Shown here one piece after another: positions 1-14,700 of a stretch of DNA of 27,072 bases. Each line of letters opens with the position of its first letter. Position 1 is the stretch's first letter. This DNA comes from JBFJVZ01 sp041623895 (GTDB taxonomy: Bacteria > Planctomycetota > Planctomycetia > Pirellulales > Pirellulaceae): the NCBI GenBank assembly GCA_041623895.1, contig JBFJVZ010000045.1:1-27072 (forward strand), written 5' to 3'. The notes under the pieces are model-generated. The model saw only the letters and a program-made list of their open reading frames with translations. It was not told where the DNA came from and did no database searches. The translations under genes and the position numbers were made by a program.

Positions 1-3000
1 CTGACGTCGACACCGACAGCAGCGACTATGCGGACTTCAGTGCCGCGGTCAACGCAGCAGTGACGGCTTACGGCGGTCCGGGAACTTACGCGTGGGATGG
101 AACGACGTTGACTTGGAGTGCGACGGCCGACAGCCAATCGCCCGCAGGACTTGTGATTTCACTCGCCGCCACCGATGATGCGGCTGTCGAAGGCAACGAG
201 GACTTTACGATCAGCTTGGCGAATCCGGCGAGTGGAACCGGCGGCAGCGTTAATCTGGGCGGCAGCATTGCCGTGACGACCACGATCGTCGATAACGACG
301 CGGCCACTGTTTCCATTGCCCCGACAACGGATGGAAACGAATCGGGTCCGCTCAGCGGTTTGTTTACCGTCAGTTTGTCGACACCGTCGGCGACGGACAC
401 AGTCGTCAGCTACAGCGTGGGGGGAAGCGCGACCAGCGGTAACGATTTCACGCCGCTGCCGGGCACCGTCACCATTCTGGCCGGTAACACCACCGCAACG
501 ATTGACGTGACGACGATCGATGATGGATTGATTGAGGGTAGCGAAGACGTGAGCGTGACCTTGACAGGTATCGTCAGCGGTGATCCAAGTATCACAATCG
601 GGGGGACGTCGAGTGCGGCTATCAGTTTGTTGGACAACGACGCGGCAAACTGGACAATCAGCGGCGATGCGACTGTGGCGGAAGGCGCCGTAGCGACGTA
701 TACGATCAGCCTGAGCGGCAGTTTCCAAAACGGTGAAGACGCCAGCGTTGATCTTTCGCTGGTGGATGTCGACACCGACAGCAGCGACTACGCGGACTTC
801 AGTGCCGCAGTCAGCGCGGCGGTTGCGGCTTACAGCGGCTCGGGGACGTACAGTTTTATTGGCAGCACGCTGACTTGGACGGCGACTGCTGACGGGCAGA
901 CACCGGCACCGCTGGCGATTAATCTTGGTACCGTCGATGATGCGACTGTCGAAGCCGACGAAGACTTTACCGTCAGCTTGTTGAATCCGGCCAGCAACAC
1001 CGGTGCCAGTGTCAATCTGGGCGGCAGTAATTCCGTGACCACCACGATCACTGACAATGATCTGGCGACCGTGTCGATTGCGGCCACGACCGACGCCAAC
1101 GAAGCGGGCCTGATTGACGGCGTGTTCACGGTCACAATGACCAACCCGTCCGACACCGACACGGTGATCAACTACACCGTTGCCGGCACGGCCAGCAGTG
1201 GTGACGACTTCACCGCGCTTGCGGGCTCGCTCACGATCGCTGCCGGCAGTACGAGTGCCACGATCATCGTGCCGGTTGCTGATGACAGTTTGGTCGAAGG
1301 CGCCGAGACGGTTAGCGTCACACTGACGACCATTGCAGCGGGTGATCCTCAAGTAACGATCGGCGGCACGAATTCGGCAGCGATCAACATGCTGGATGAC
1401 GACGCGGCGAGCTGGTCGATCAGCGGTGATGCAACGGTTGGCGAAGGTGCAAGTGCCAGTTACAGCGTTTCGCTAAGCGGCAGTTTCCAAAACGGTGAAA
1501 ACGCCAGCGTCGATCTTTCACTGGCCGATGTTGACACCGACAGCAGCGACTACGCGGACTTCAGCGCGGCCGTCAACGCAGCAGTGACGGCTTACAGCGG
1601 TCCAGGAAGTTACACCTGGAACGGAACCACATTGACCTTCACGGCGGATGCCGACAACCAGAGTGCTCCACCGCTCGATTTCACGCTTGGTACGGTCGAT
1701 GACGCGACGGTCGAAGCCGACGAGGATTTCACAATCGCGTTGTCGGCTCCGGCCAGCACCAGCGGCGCTGCGGTGAACCTGGGCGCGACAACCTCCGTCA
1801 CGACCACGATCACTGATAACGACGTCGCCACGGTTTCGATTGTGGCGACGACCGATGCCAACGAAGCCGGAATGGTAGATGGAGTGTTTACAGTCACAAT
1901 GACGGGGCCATCCAGTACTGACACCGTGATCGACTATACGGTTGCCGGCACAGCGTCCAGCGGAAATGACTTCACACCGTTGTCGGGACAAGTCACCATC
2001 CTTGCTGGCAGCACATCGGCGACCATTACGATTCCGACGATTCAGGATGCCTTGGTCGAAGGAACCGAGACCGTCGGTATCACATTGACCGGCATCGCCA
2101 GCGGTGACGCGGACATTACCATCGGTGGAACAAGCAGCGCGTCGATCAATATGTTGGATGACGATTCCGCCCAGTGGACGATCTCGGGGGACGCCACCGT
2201 CGCAGAAGGCGCGAGTGCTTCCTACAACGTCTCGTTGTCGGGACCGTTCGCGAGTGGCGAAAGCGCGTCCGTCGAACTTTCGCTTGCCGACATCGACACC
2301 AGCAGCAGCGACTATGCGGACTTCAACGCGGCAGTTGCCAGTGCGGTCGCCGCGTTCTCCGGCCCCGGTTCGTATGCTTGGGACGGCACGACGTTGACTT
2401 GGACGGCGACCGCCGACGGCCAATTGCCGGGTGTTTTGACGTTCAGCCTGGGTGCGAGCGACGACGTGCAAGTCGAAGGCGATGAGGACTTTAGCATTAG
2501 CCTGGCAAACCCGGGAAGCACAACCGGCGCGAGTGTCAGCCTTGGTGCGACGACCGCGGTCACAACGACCATCAACGACACCGATACGGCGACCGTTTCG
2601 ATTGCCCCGGCTAGCGATGGTGACGAAAGCGGACCGCTGGATGGACAGTTCATCGTCAACATGACGACGCCCTCAGTCAGCGACACGGTGATCAGTTACA
2701 CGGTCGCCGGAACGGCCACGAGCGGAAACGATTTCACGCCGCTCTCAGGCACCGTCACGATTTTGGCAGGCAGTACCTCTGCGACGATTGATGTTTCCAC
2801 GATCGACGACGGGCTGGTTGAAGGCAGCGAAAATGTTGACATCACATTGACCGGCGTCGTTAGCGGCGAACCCGGGATCGCCGTCGCCGGCACGACGTCT
2901 GCCTCGATCGACTTGTTTGATAATGACGCGGCGAGCTGGACGATAGCCGGCGACGCGAATGTTAGCGAAGGAGCGGTGGCCACATATTCGGTATCACTGG

Positions 3001-6000
3001 GCGGGGCCTTCCAAAACGGCGAAAACGCCAGCGTCGAACTTTCACTCAGCGACATCGATACCGACAGCAGCGATTATGCGGACTTCAGCGCAGCGGTGAT
3101 GGCAGCTGTTAGCACCTACGCCGGACCGGGTACTTATAACTGGGACGGCACGAAGCTAACGTTCACGGCGACCGCCGATAATCAAACACCGGCCGATCTC
3201 GTCATCTCGCTCGGTGCGGTCGACGACGCGACGGTCGAGGCCAACGAGGATTTCAATATCAGCCTTGCGAACCCCGGCAGCACGACGGGCGCTAATGTTG
3301 GCCTGGGGGCGACAACCGCCGTCACCACGACGCTCAACGACAACGATGCCGCGACGGTTTCGATCGCCCCGACAACGAATGCGGAAGAAGCAGGCACGGT
3401 CAACGGCGTATTCACAGTCACGATGACAGGCCCATCCAGTACCGATACTGTGATTAATTACAACGTTGGGGGAACGGCAACCAGCGGAAGCGACTACGCG
3501 GCGCTGAGTGGATCAGTCACGATCCTGGCAGGTGACACAACGGCGGCTATCACGGTTCCTGTTTCTGACGATGTTTTGGTCGAAGGTACCGAAGACGTCA
3601 GCGTGACATTGACCGGGATCTCCTCGGGAAACACCGACATCTCGATCGGCGGCACGACTGCCGCTTCGATCGATGTTTTGGATAACGACAGCGCAGCTTG
3701 GACGATTTCGGGCGACGCGAGTGTTAGCGAAGGGGCCAGTGCCGGTTACAGCGTTTCGCTCAGCGGCTCGTTCCAAAACGGCGAAACGGCCAGCGTTGAT
3801 CTGTTGATTAGCGACGTCGATACGACCAGCAGTGACTACGCGGACTTCAGCGCGGCGGTCAGCAGCGCGGTGGCTGCTTATGCCGGACCGGGCAGCTACT
3901 CCTGGGACGGCACGACGTTGACGTTCACGGCTGACGCGGACAACCAAACAGCGGGCGATCTGACCATCGGCCTGGCTGCCAGTGACGATGCGATCGTGGA
4001 GTCCAGCGAGGACTTCACCGTCAGCATTGCCAATCCGTCCAGCAGCAGCGGTGCCAGCGTTGGCCTCGGTGCGACGACTGCCATCACCACCACGATCACG
4101 GACAACGATACGGCCACCGTATCGATCGTCGCCAGCAGCGACGGCAACGAAGCCGGCCTGGTCAGCGGCGAGTTCACGGTCACCCTGAGCAGCCCGTCCA
4201 GCAGCGACACGGTGATCAACTACACCGTGGCGGGAACGGCCACCAGTGGTGATGACTTCACGGCGCTTTCGGGCTCGGTCACGATTGTTGCCGGTAGCAC
4301 GACAGCGACGATCATCGTTCCGGTTGCCGATGACAGTTTGGTGGAAGGCACGGAAACGGTCAGCGTGAGCTTGACGGGAATCGCTTCGGGTGACGCGGAC
4401 ATCTCGGTGGGCGGCTCGAGTTCTGCTGCGATCAACGTCTTGGATGACGACGTGGCCAGCTGGTCGGTCAGTGGCGACGCGGTGGTCGCCGAAGGCACGA
4501 GTGCCTCTTACACCGTGTCACTGAGCGGTAGTTTCCAAAACGGGGAAGACGCCAGCATCGATCTTGGGCTCGCCGATGTCGATACGACCAGCAGCGACTA
4601 TGCCGACTTTGATGCGGCGGTGACCGGGGCCGTGACGGCTTACAGTGGCCCGGGAAGTTACAGCTGGGACGGCACGACGTTGACGTTCACCGCCGATGCG
4701 GACAACCAGAGTGCGGGTGACTTGAACATCACGCTGGGCACGGTCGATGATGCGACGGTGGAAGCCGATGAGGATTTCACGATCAGCCTATCCAGCCCCG
4801 GCAGCACCAGCGGCGCGGCGGTCAACCTGGCAGGCTCCAGTGCGGTCACGACAACGATCAGCGACAATGACGTGGCGACGGTTTCGATTGCCGCCACCAC
4901 GGACGCCAATGAAGCGGGTGTGATCGATGGTGTCTTGACGGTCTCGATGACGAATCCGTCCAGCACTGATACAGTGATCGACTACGTGCTGGGTGGAACA
5001 GCGACCAGCGGTGCTGATTTCACACCGCTCAGCGGGCAGGTGACAATCCTTGCCGGCAGCACTTCGGCCACGATCACAATCCCCACGATCGACGATTCGC
5101 AAATCGAAGGCATCGAAACGGTCAGCGCGACGCTGACCGGAATCGCCTCCGGTGACACCGACATCACGCTGGGTGGCACGACCAGCGCTTCGATCAACCT
5201 GCTGGACGACGATTCGGCCAGCTGGACGATCAGCGGCGATGCGACGGTGGACGAAGGTCTGAATGCCACGTACGTGATATCGCTAAGCGGTGCGTTTCAA
5301 AACAGCGAAGACGCCAGCGTTGAGCTCTCGTTGGCCGACATCGATACTGACAGCAGCGACTACGCGGACTTCAGCGCGGCAGTGACAGCGGCGGTTGCTG
5401 CCTACGCTGGACCGGGCGGTTATGGCTGGGATGGAACGACACTAACGTTCACGGCGACCGCCGATAATCAGACGGCGGCCGATTTAACCATCTCCCTGGG
5501 TGCAACCGACGACGTCGCAGTTGAAGGAAACGAGGATTTCACCATCTCGATCAGCAACCCCGGCAGCACCAGCGGCGCGAATATTGGCCTGGGTGCATCG
5601 ACCGCGGTCACCACAACCATCACCGATAACGACACGGCAACGGTTTCGATAGCGGCAACGACGAACGCCAGCGAAGCGGGCCTGGTTGATGGCGAATTCA
5701 CGGTCACGCTGACCAGTCCGTCAAGCACGGATACGGTGATCAACTACACGGTTGCTGGGACAGCGACCAGCGGTAGCGATTTTTCGGCACTGAGCGGATC
5801 CGTAACGATTGCCGCTGGCAGCACAACCGCAATGATCACCGTGCCGGTCACTGACGATTCACTGGTCGAAGGAAGCGAAAACGTCAGCGTGACATTGACG
5901 GGGATCGCAAGTGGTGATGCCGATATCTCACTCGGTGGCACGACGGTCGCGTCGATCGACGTGCTGGACGATGACAGTGCCGACTGGACGATCGGCGGTG

Positions 6001-9000
6001 ACGCGACGGTAGCCGAAGGTGCTGCGGCCAATTACTCGATTGCCCTGAGCGGTTTCTTCCAAAACGGTGAAGATGCCAGCGTTGATCTTGCGCTCGCCGA
6101 TGTCGATACGACCAGCAGCGATTATGCGGACTTTGGTGCGGCAGTGACGGCAGCGGTCACGGCTTATAGCGGACCAGGAAGTTTCAGTTGGGACGGGACG
6201 ACGTTGACCTTCACGGCGACCGCGGACAACCAAACTCCGGCGACACTCGACTTTACGATTGGGGCGACCGACGATACGACGGTCGAGTCGTCCGAAGACT
6301 TCACGATCAGCCTAACCAGTCCGGCTAGCACGACGGGTGCGAGTATCAGTCTTGGTGCGACGGCCGCCGTCACGACAACGATCACGGACAACGATCTCGC
6401 TACCATATCAATTGCACCCAGCACGGATGCCAGTGAAGCCGGTTTGGTAGACGGCGAATTCACCGTCACGATGACGAATCCTTCCAGCACCGATACCGTT
6501 GTTAATTACACGGTTGGCGGGACGGCAACTAGCGGCAGCGACTTTACCGTGTTGACCGGTACCGTCACGATCCTCGCGGGCAGCACATCAGCCACGATCA
6601 CGGTTCCCGTGACGGACGATGCGTTGGTCGAAGGCAGCGAAACGGTTGTCGTCGACTTGACCGGGATCGCATCAGGTGATCCCCAAGTGGCCATCGGCGG
6701 GACAAGCTCAGCTGCGATCAACATGCTGGATGACGATGTGGCTGCTTGGACGATCACCGGCGATGCAACGGTTGACGAAGGTCTGAGCGCTTCCTACATC
6801 GTTTCGCTGAGCGGCACATTGCAGAATGGCGAAACTGCCTCTGTCAATCTTTCCATCGCTGATGTCGACACGAACAGCAGCGACTACGCAGATTTCGATG
6901 CGGCCGTCACAGCGGCAGTCGGTGCTTACGCCGGACCGGGCAGCTATTCCTGGGACGGCACGGAGTTGACGTTTACCGCAACAGCCGATGGCCAAACGCC
7001 AGCTGGACTCGTCATTTCCCTGGCTGCGACCGATGACGCCCAAGTTGAAAGCAATGAAGACTTCACGATTTCACTGGCAAGCCCCACAAGTTCGACGGGT
7101 GCGAACGTGAACCTTGGCGCGACCACCTCGGTCACGACAACCATCAACGATAACGATGTGGCAACGGTTGCCATCGCGGCTACCACCGACGGAAACGAAA
7201 CCGGTCCCACGACCGGCGTGTTTACCGTCAGCATGACCACACCATCGGCCTCCGATACCGTGATCAGCTACAGCGTTGGCGGCAGTGCCGACAGTGGGAG
7301 CGACTTCGCACCGCTCACCGGTACCGTAACAATCTTGGCGGGCGATACCAACGCAACGATCGACGTGAGCACGATTGATGACGGACTGGTCGAAGGCAGC
7401 GAAGACGTCAGCGTGACGTTGACTGCTATCGTTAGCGGTGATCCGAGTATCGCAATTGGCGGCACGACCAGCGCGGCAATCAACCTGCTGGATAACGATG
7501 CGGCAAGCTGGACGATCGTCGGCGACGCGAGCGTTGTTGAGCTGGGAAACGCTTCCTACACTGTCTCATTAAGTGGAACTTTCCAAAACGGTGAAGACGC
7601 CAGCGTTGATCTATCGCTTGCAGATGTCGACACCAGCAGTAGTGATTACGCCGACTTCGACGCCGCCGTCAGCAGCGCGGTTGCCGCTTACGCTGGACCC
7701 GGCACCTACACGTGGAATAGCACCTCACTGACTTGGACGGCAACAGCAGATGGACAAACGCCCGCAGGTTTAGTGATTTCGCTTGCAGTCGTGGACGACA
7801 ATATTGTGGAAGCCGACGAAGACTTCTCACTCAGCTTGTCCAATGCCGCCAGCAGCACCGGTGCCGTTGTCAACTTGGGTGCAACGACGGCTGTCACGAC
7901 GACGATTACCGACAACGATGTGGCCACCGTCTCCGTGGCGGCGACTACGGATGCGGACGAGTCGGGTCCAACTAACGGTGAGTTCACGGTCAGCATCAGC
8001 AATCCGTCGTCGACCGATACCGTGATCGATTACACACTTGCCGGGACAGCTGCCAGCGGCTCCGATTACTCTCCTGTTAGCGGACAAGTCACGATTCTGG
8101 CTGGTTCAACATCAGCCGTGATTACCATCCCCACGATCGATGACACCGAAATCGAAGGCGTCGAAATGATCGATATCACACTCGATGCAATCGTTTCGGG
8201 GGATCCGCAAGTTTCGCTGGGCGGTACAACGGCGGCATCGATCAACTTGCTGGACAATGACGCGGGCACTTGGACGATCAGCGGTGATGCCAACGTCACC
8301 GAAGCGGCGAGCGCGTCGTACACGATTTCCGCTAGTGGCGCTTACGCAGCGGGTCAACAGATCAGTGTTGATGTGGCATTAGCTGACATCGATACGACCA
8401 GCAGCGACTACGCCGACTTCAACGCCGCCGTCAGCGCTGCCGTAGCGGCGTACAGCGGACCGGGAACGTACTCGTGGACAGGTCCGACACTGACTTGGAC
8501 TTCGACGGCTGCCAGCCAAACCCCGACCGACTTGATTATCACACTGGGTGCAACCGACGACGTGGCTGTGGAAGGCAACGAAGATTACACGATCAGCCTC
8601 TCGAATCCAGCCAGCGCGACGGGCGCGGCCGTGACGCTGGGCGCCAGCACCGTTGTGACGACAACGATATTTGACAACGATGCGGCAACCGTCTCGATCG
8701 CGGCCACCAGTGATGGCAGTGAGTCCGGTCCCGTGAACGGTCAGTTTACGGTGACGATGTCGACCACATCAGCAACTGATACGGTGGTCGATTACGTGGT
8801 TGGCGGAACAGCAACCAGCGGCAGCGACTTCACGCCACTGACTGGCCAGGTAACCATCTTGGCTGGTGACACATCGGCGACGATTGACGTGCCCACGATC
8901 GATGACACGCTAATCGAAGGCAACGAAAGTGTTTCCGTCACGCTGACAGGCATCGCCAGCGGCGATCCCAGCATCACAATTGGCGGCGTCGTTTCGGATT

Positions 9001-11737
9001 CGATCAACCTGACCGATGATGACAGTGCGGCCTGGTCGATTGCCGGTGACGCTACGGTCGGTGAAGGAGCGAGTGCAAGTTACACCGTTTCACTGAGCGG
9101 TTCGTTTCAGAATTTGGAAACGGCAAGCGTGGAGCTTTCCATCGCTGATATCGACACAGCCAGCAGTGACTACGCGGACTTTGACGCAGCTGTGACCGCT
9201 GCGGTTGCCGCTTACGCCGGTCCGGGCAGTTACAGTTGGGACGGTAGCAGGTTGACCTTTACCGCCGATGCTGACAACCAAACTCCCGCTGCTTTGAATA
9301 TCACACTTGCGGCCAGCGATGACGCGATTGTCGAAGCGAGTGAAGACTTCTCGATCAGTCTGGCCAATCCGGGTAGCACGACGGGTGCTGCGGTCAACCT
9401 TGGTGCAACGACCACCGTGACCACCACGATCACCGACAATGATGCGGCGACGGTTTCGATCGCGCCCACTACCGATGCGAGCGAATTCGGATTGGTGAAC
9501 GGTGAATTTACAGTGACGCTTAGCAACCCTGCCAGCTCGGATACGGTGGTCGATTACACGCTCGGTGGAACTGCTACCAGCGGAAGCGACTACACGCCGC
9601 TAACCGGACAAGTCACGATTCTCGCGGGCAGCACTTCAGCGATCATCACGATTCCGACGGTCGATGATTCGCTGGTCGAAGGCCCAGAAACGGTCAGTGT
9701 CACGTTGACCGGTATCGCCAGTGGAGACGCAGATGTTTCACTCGGCGGCACGACCAGTGCGACGGTCAATCTGTTGGATGATGATTCCGCCACTTGGACG
9801 ATCAACGGTGACGCAACCGTCAGCGAGGGAGCTGCCGCGTCGTACACCGTCACTCTTGGCGGCCAGTTCCAAAACACGGAAACTGCCACGGTTGACTTGT
9901 CAATTGCCGATGTTGATACCAGCAGCGGCGACTACGCTGATTTTGACGCCGCGGTTACCGCAGCGGTGGCGTCCTACTCTGGCCCGGGCAGTTATAGCTG
10001 GGACGGAACCACGTTGGCATTCACCGCCGATGCTGACAATCAATCGGTTGGTGACTTGACCATCACGCTGGGCGCCAGCGATGACGCGATGTTGGAAGCC
10101 AACGAAGACTTCAATGTCATTTTGTCCAATCCCGGCAGCACCACGGGTGCTGCTGTGGTGCTGGGCGCGAGCGCTGCGGTGACAACGACAATCATTGATA
10201 ATGATTCAGCAACTGTTTCGATCGCCGCCACCAGCGACGCGAATGAGACCGGCGTGGTTGACGGAGTCTTTACCGTCAGCATGACCAGTCCCTCAGCAAC
10301 CGACACCGTGATCGACTACACGGTGGCGGGAACGGCAGCGAGTGGCGCGGACTTCACGCCGCTGGCCGGACAAGTCACGATTCTTGCCGGCGACACGACC
10401 GCCACGATCGTTGTACCCACCGTCGACGACGTGCTCGTCGAAGGTGTCGAAACCGTCAACGTGACACTGACGGGAATTGCATCCGGTGACCCCGCGATCA
10501 CGATCGGCGGCACGACGTCGGCATCGATCAATATGCTCGATAATGACTCGGCCGATTGGACGATCAGCGGCGACGCCATCATTTCCGAAGGCGCGGCGGC
10601 AACGTACGCGGTCTCGCTGAGCGGTTCCTTCCAGAATGGCGAATCGGCGAGCGTTGACCTGACGCTTGCCGACGTCGACACAACCAGCAGTGACTACGCC
10701 GACTTTGATGCGGCAGTTACCAGTGCCGTGGGTGCTTACGCCGGGCCGGGCGCTTACACGTGGGACGGCACGACGCTGACCTTCACCGCCGATGCCGACA
10801 ATCAGTCTCCCGGCGACTTGAACGTTACTTTTGGCACGATCGATGATGTCACGGTCGAAGCCAGCGAAGACTTCACGATCAGTTTGTCCAATCCGGCAAG
10901 CTTGACTGGTGCCGATGTTAACTTGGGCGCATCGACGATCGTGACGACAACGATCAACGACAACGATGTTGCTACCGTATCGATCTCACCGTCGGCCGAC
11001 GGCTTTGAGGCCGGTTCGGTCGCCGGTCAATTCATCGTCAGTATTTCCGCACCGTCATCGACTGACACCGTGATTGATTACACCCTGTCCGGGACGGCGG
11101 CCAGCGGCAGCGACTATTCGCCGTTGACCGGCCAAGTCACCATCCTTGCCGGTGACACCACCGCCATGATCGATATCCCCACGATCGACGACGCGATGGC
11201 GGAGCCGACCGAGACCGTCACGGTGACATTGACCGGAATCGCTGCCGGTGATCCAGAGGTGTCGTTGGCAGGAACCACGGCGGCAACCATCAACTTGATT
11301 GACGACGATAGCGTCACCTGGTCGATCACCGGCGACGCGTCGGTCGCCGAAGGCGGCACGGCCAACTACGTGCTCGGGCTGACTGGCGCTGTGCCGGCCG
11401 GCGAAGCAATCTCGGTAGATTTATCGCTGTCCGATGTCTCCAGCAACAGCAGCGATTACGCAGACTTCAACACAGCCGTTTCCAGTGCCGTGAGTGCCTA
11501 CTCCGGCCCAGGAAGCTATGTCTGGGACGGTACGACGTTGACTTGGACCGCGAGCGCTGACAATCAAGCACCAACTGACTTGACGATCGGACTCGGTGCG
11601 ATCGACGATGCACTATTTGAAGGCAGCGAAAACTACGACATCGATATCAGTAACCCGAGCAGCCTGATGGGCAGCACCGCAAACATCGATGCAGTGCTGA
11701 ACAACGTCAACACGACGATCAACGATAACGATTCACG
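1..11737 (+). repeat. Tandem array of a 762-bp (254-aa) double Calx-beta unit
   Basis: The unit pairs two Calx-beta domains. Domain A (~115 aa) runs from ATVSIAxTTDxxE through DDxLVEGxE to LDNDxA. Domain B (~138 aa) runs from WTISGDATVxEG through FQNGExASVDL, DVDTxSSDYADF and DDxxVExxEDF to TTTITDND. The first Ser codon of the aligned SSDYADF motif lies at 18, 780, 1542, 2304, 3066, 3828, 4590, 5352, 6114, 6876, 7638, 8400, 9162, 9924, 10686 and 11448. Every interval is exactly 762 bp. Units differ by many synonymous and conservative changes, so this is not a fresh duplication. The last unit is the most divergent and looks like a capping copy. The left end of the array lies outside the window. 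Confidence 0.95.
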
Positions 11738-14700
11738 GCCGACGACAACCGACAACACAGTGTCGACTAGCGAAGACATCGCGCTGACCTTTGCAGCGTC
11801 CGACTTTCCCTTCGCCGATGCGGACCTGGGTGACACATTGCAATCCATTACGATTGTCAGCTTGCCAGTGCCCGGCACGTTGACGCTGGGCGGAGTCCCG
11901 GTGGTCGCCGGTCAAATCGTTCCCGTCGGTCAGATCGGCACGCTTGTTTTCACTCCCCTTGCTGATGAAAACGGGACGCCCTACGCAACCTTTGACTTTA
12001 CTGTCAGCGACGGCACCAACAGCAGTGATCCGGCAGTGATGACGATCGACGTCACACCCGTCAATGATGCCCCAGCATTCAACAACTTGGACGATACGCC
12101 GAACTTTGTCGAAGGCGGCAGTCCAGTGGTGCTGGATGCTGACGCGACAATCAGCGATATAGAGCTCGACGCGATTGACAATTACGACGGCGCCACGCTG
12201 ACCTTGCAGCGTAGCGGAGGTGCCAACGCGGAAGATGTCTTCGCCGGTAGCGGCACACTGGCTCCGCTGGTCGAAGGCGGTTTCCTGATTGTTGGCGGCA
12301 CCACGATTGGCGATGTGACTACCAACAGCGCCGGCACCCTGGTCTTGACCTTCAACGCCAATGCAACCACGGCCTTAGTGGACGCCGCATTGCAGCGGAT
12401 CGCTTACAGCAATACCAGCGATGCTCCACCAGCCTCGGTCACGATTGATTTCACAATCAACGATCAAAACACCGGCGCCCAAGGTAGCGGCGGGCCCCTT
12501 GTCGATATCGGTTCGATCACCGTCAACATCACGCCCACGAACGACTTGCCCACAGCGACCGACAACACGAACGCAGTCAGCGAAAACATCAGTCCGCCGG
12601 TCAGCGGCAATCTGATCTTGGACGATGACGGCTTCGGCGTCGATAGCGATCCCGACGTGGTTGATCTGCTGACCGTCGCTGAAATCGATGGCGTCAACGA
12701 CCCGGCGATCGACATCGTCGGTTCCTACGGAGTCCTTGATTGGGCGGCCGACGGCAGCTACACCTACACACTGGATAACAGCAATCCTCTGGTCGACTTG
12801 CTGGACGATGGGGAGTCGTTGACCGAAACGTTCACGTACACGCTGTCCGACGGCAACGGCGGAACCGACACCGCCGATTTGACGATCACGATCTTGGGTA
12901 CCAACGATGCCCCCATCGCCGTCAATGATTCGGGAACCGTCACCGAAGACACGGCCCCCAATCCGATCACCGGTAATGTGCTGCCCAACGATAGTGACCC
13001 TGATGTCGAAGCTTTGACCGTCACGCTTGTCGACGGAATTGCCGCCAATGTTGGTACGCCGATCGTGACCACCTACGGAACTCTGGTCTTGAACAGCGAC
13101 GGCTCATACAGCTACGCGCTGGATAACAGCAATCCGGCCGTCAACTCGCTTGGCGTGGGCGATTCGCTCTCCGAGAGTTTTGACTACACGATTTCCGATG
13201 GGGATCTGACGGCCACCGCGACACTGACAATCACGATTCTGGGAAGCAACGATGCCCCGATCGCGGTTGATGACGTAACGACGGTTACCGAAGACGCGCT
13301 ACCGAATCCTGTGACCGGCGATGTGTTGCCCAACGATAGTGATCCAGATGCTGATCCGTTGACGGTGACCCAAGTCGATGGAACTCCCGCCAATGTTGGC
13401 ACGCCGATCGCCGGCACTTACGGATCGTTGACGTTAAATTCAGATGGCACCTATTCGTACACGCTGGACAACGCTGATCCCGACACGAATGCTTTGCCCG
13501 ATGGTGCGGCAGTAAGTGAATCGTTCACCTACACGATCGAAGATCCGTGGGGCGGCACCGATACGGCAACGCTGACGATCGACATCAGCGGTGCCAATGA
13601 CGCGCCGATTACGATCAATCCTCCTGATCAGACTGCCCCGATGAGCAGTGCCATATCGCCGTTTGACGGCAGCCTGTTTGTTGCCGATGTCGACACCGGT
13701 GACAGCGTTACATTTAACGACGGAGGTTCACTGCCGCCCGGACTGACGATCGATCCGATCAGTGGGCAGATCACCGGCACACCAACCGTTCCGGGCACTT
13801 ATCCGGTCACCATCACCGTTACCGATACCGTCGGTGCAACAAACACGATCAACTTCAATTGGACCGTGACCAATACGCCCCCCGTTGCCAATCCTAACAC
13901 TGTCAGTGTTGCCGAAGACAGCGGGACACCAACCATCAGCGGAGACATGCGTGCCAATGACAGCGATGCCGAAGATCCAACCTCGGCGTTGGTGATCACG
14001 CAGGTGGGCGGCATCCCCGCACCCGGGTCGGTCACTGGTGTCTACGGCACGCTCACTTTTAACACCGATGGTACGTACAGCTACACGCTGGATGACGCTG
14101 ACCCTGACACCGATGCCTTGCCCGATGGTTTCATCGCCAGCGAAACGTTTACGTACGAAATTGCCGACACCGCTGGCGCAACGGCGACCAGCGTTCTGAC
14201 CATCAACATCACCGGAGCCAACGACCCGCCCGTGGCCGTCGACGATCTGTTGACGATCGATGAGGACACAGCCGGCAGTGGCGATGTGATTACCAATGAC
14301 ATCGAAGTCGATAGCGGTGATTCGTTGACCGTCGTCGAGCTGAATGGAGCTGCGACCGCGATCGGCACGCCCGTGACGCTGCCTTCCGGAGCGATGGTGA
14401 CACTGAATGCCGATGGAACGTACACGTACGATCCCAACGGAGTGTTCGAGTCGCTGCCGCCGGCCGCGACTGCATCGGATAGTTTCTCTTACACCATCAC
14501 TGATTCCTTGGGCCAAACGTCAACAGCGACTGTCAACGTTACGATCATGGGCGTCAACGACGCTCCCGTGGCCGCGGATGATACTGAGATCATGGATCAA
14601 GATACTTCTCTGGTCATCGACGTGCTGGCAAACGATGTTGATGCCGAAGGAGAGCCATTAACAGTCACGATCCAGACCCCGCCCAGCAACGGTACCGCGG

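Noticed and set aside
159..1352. Long antisense open frame (397 codons) and many similar ones across the giant gene
   Set aside because: They recur at the same place in successive repeat units as mirrors of the coding strand, have Arg/Gly-rich nonsense composition and no domain, signal or Shine-Dalgarno sequence.
1..11737. CRISPR or short-repeat array
   Set aside because: The repeat is a 762-bp protein-coding unit in one unbroken frame with no spacers.
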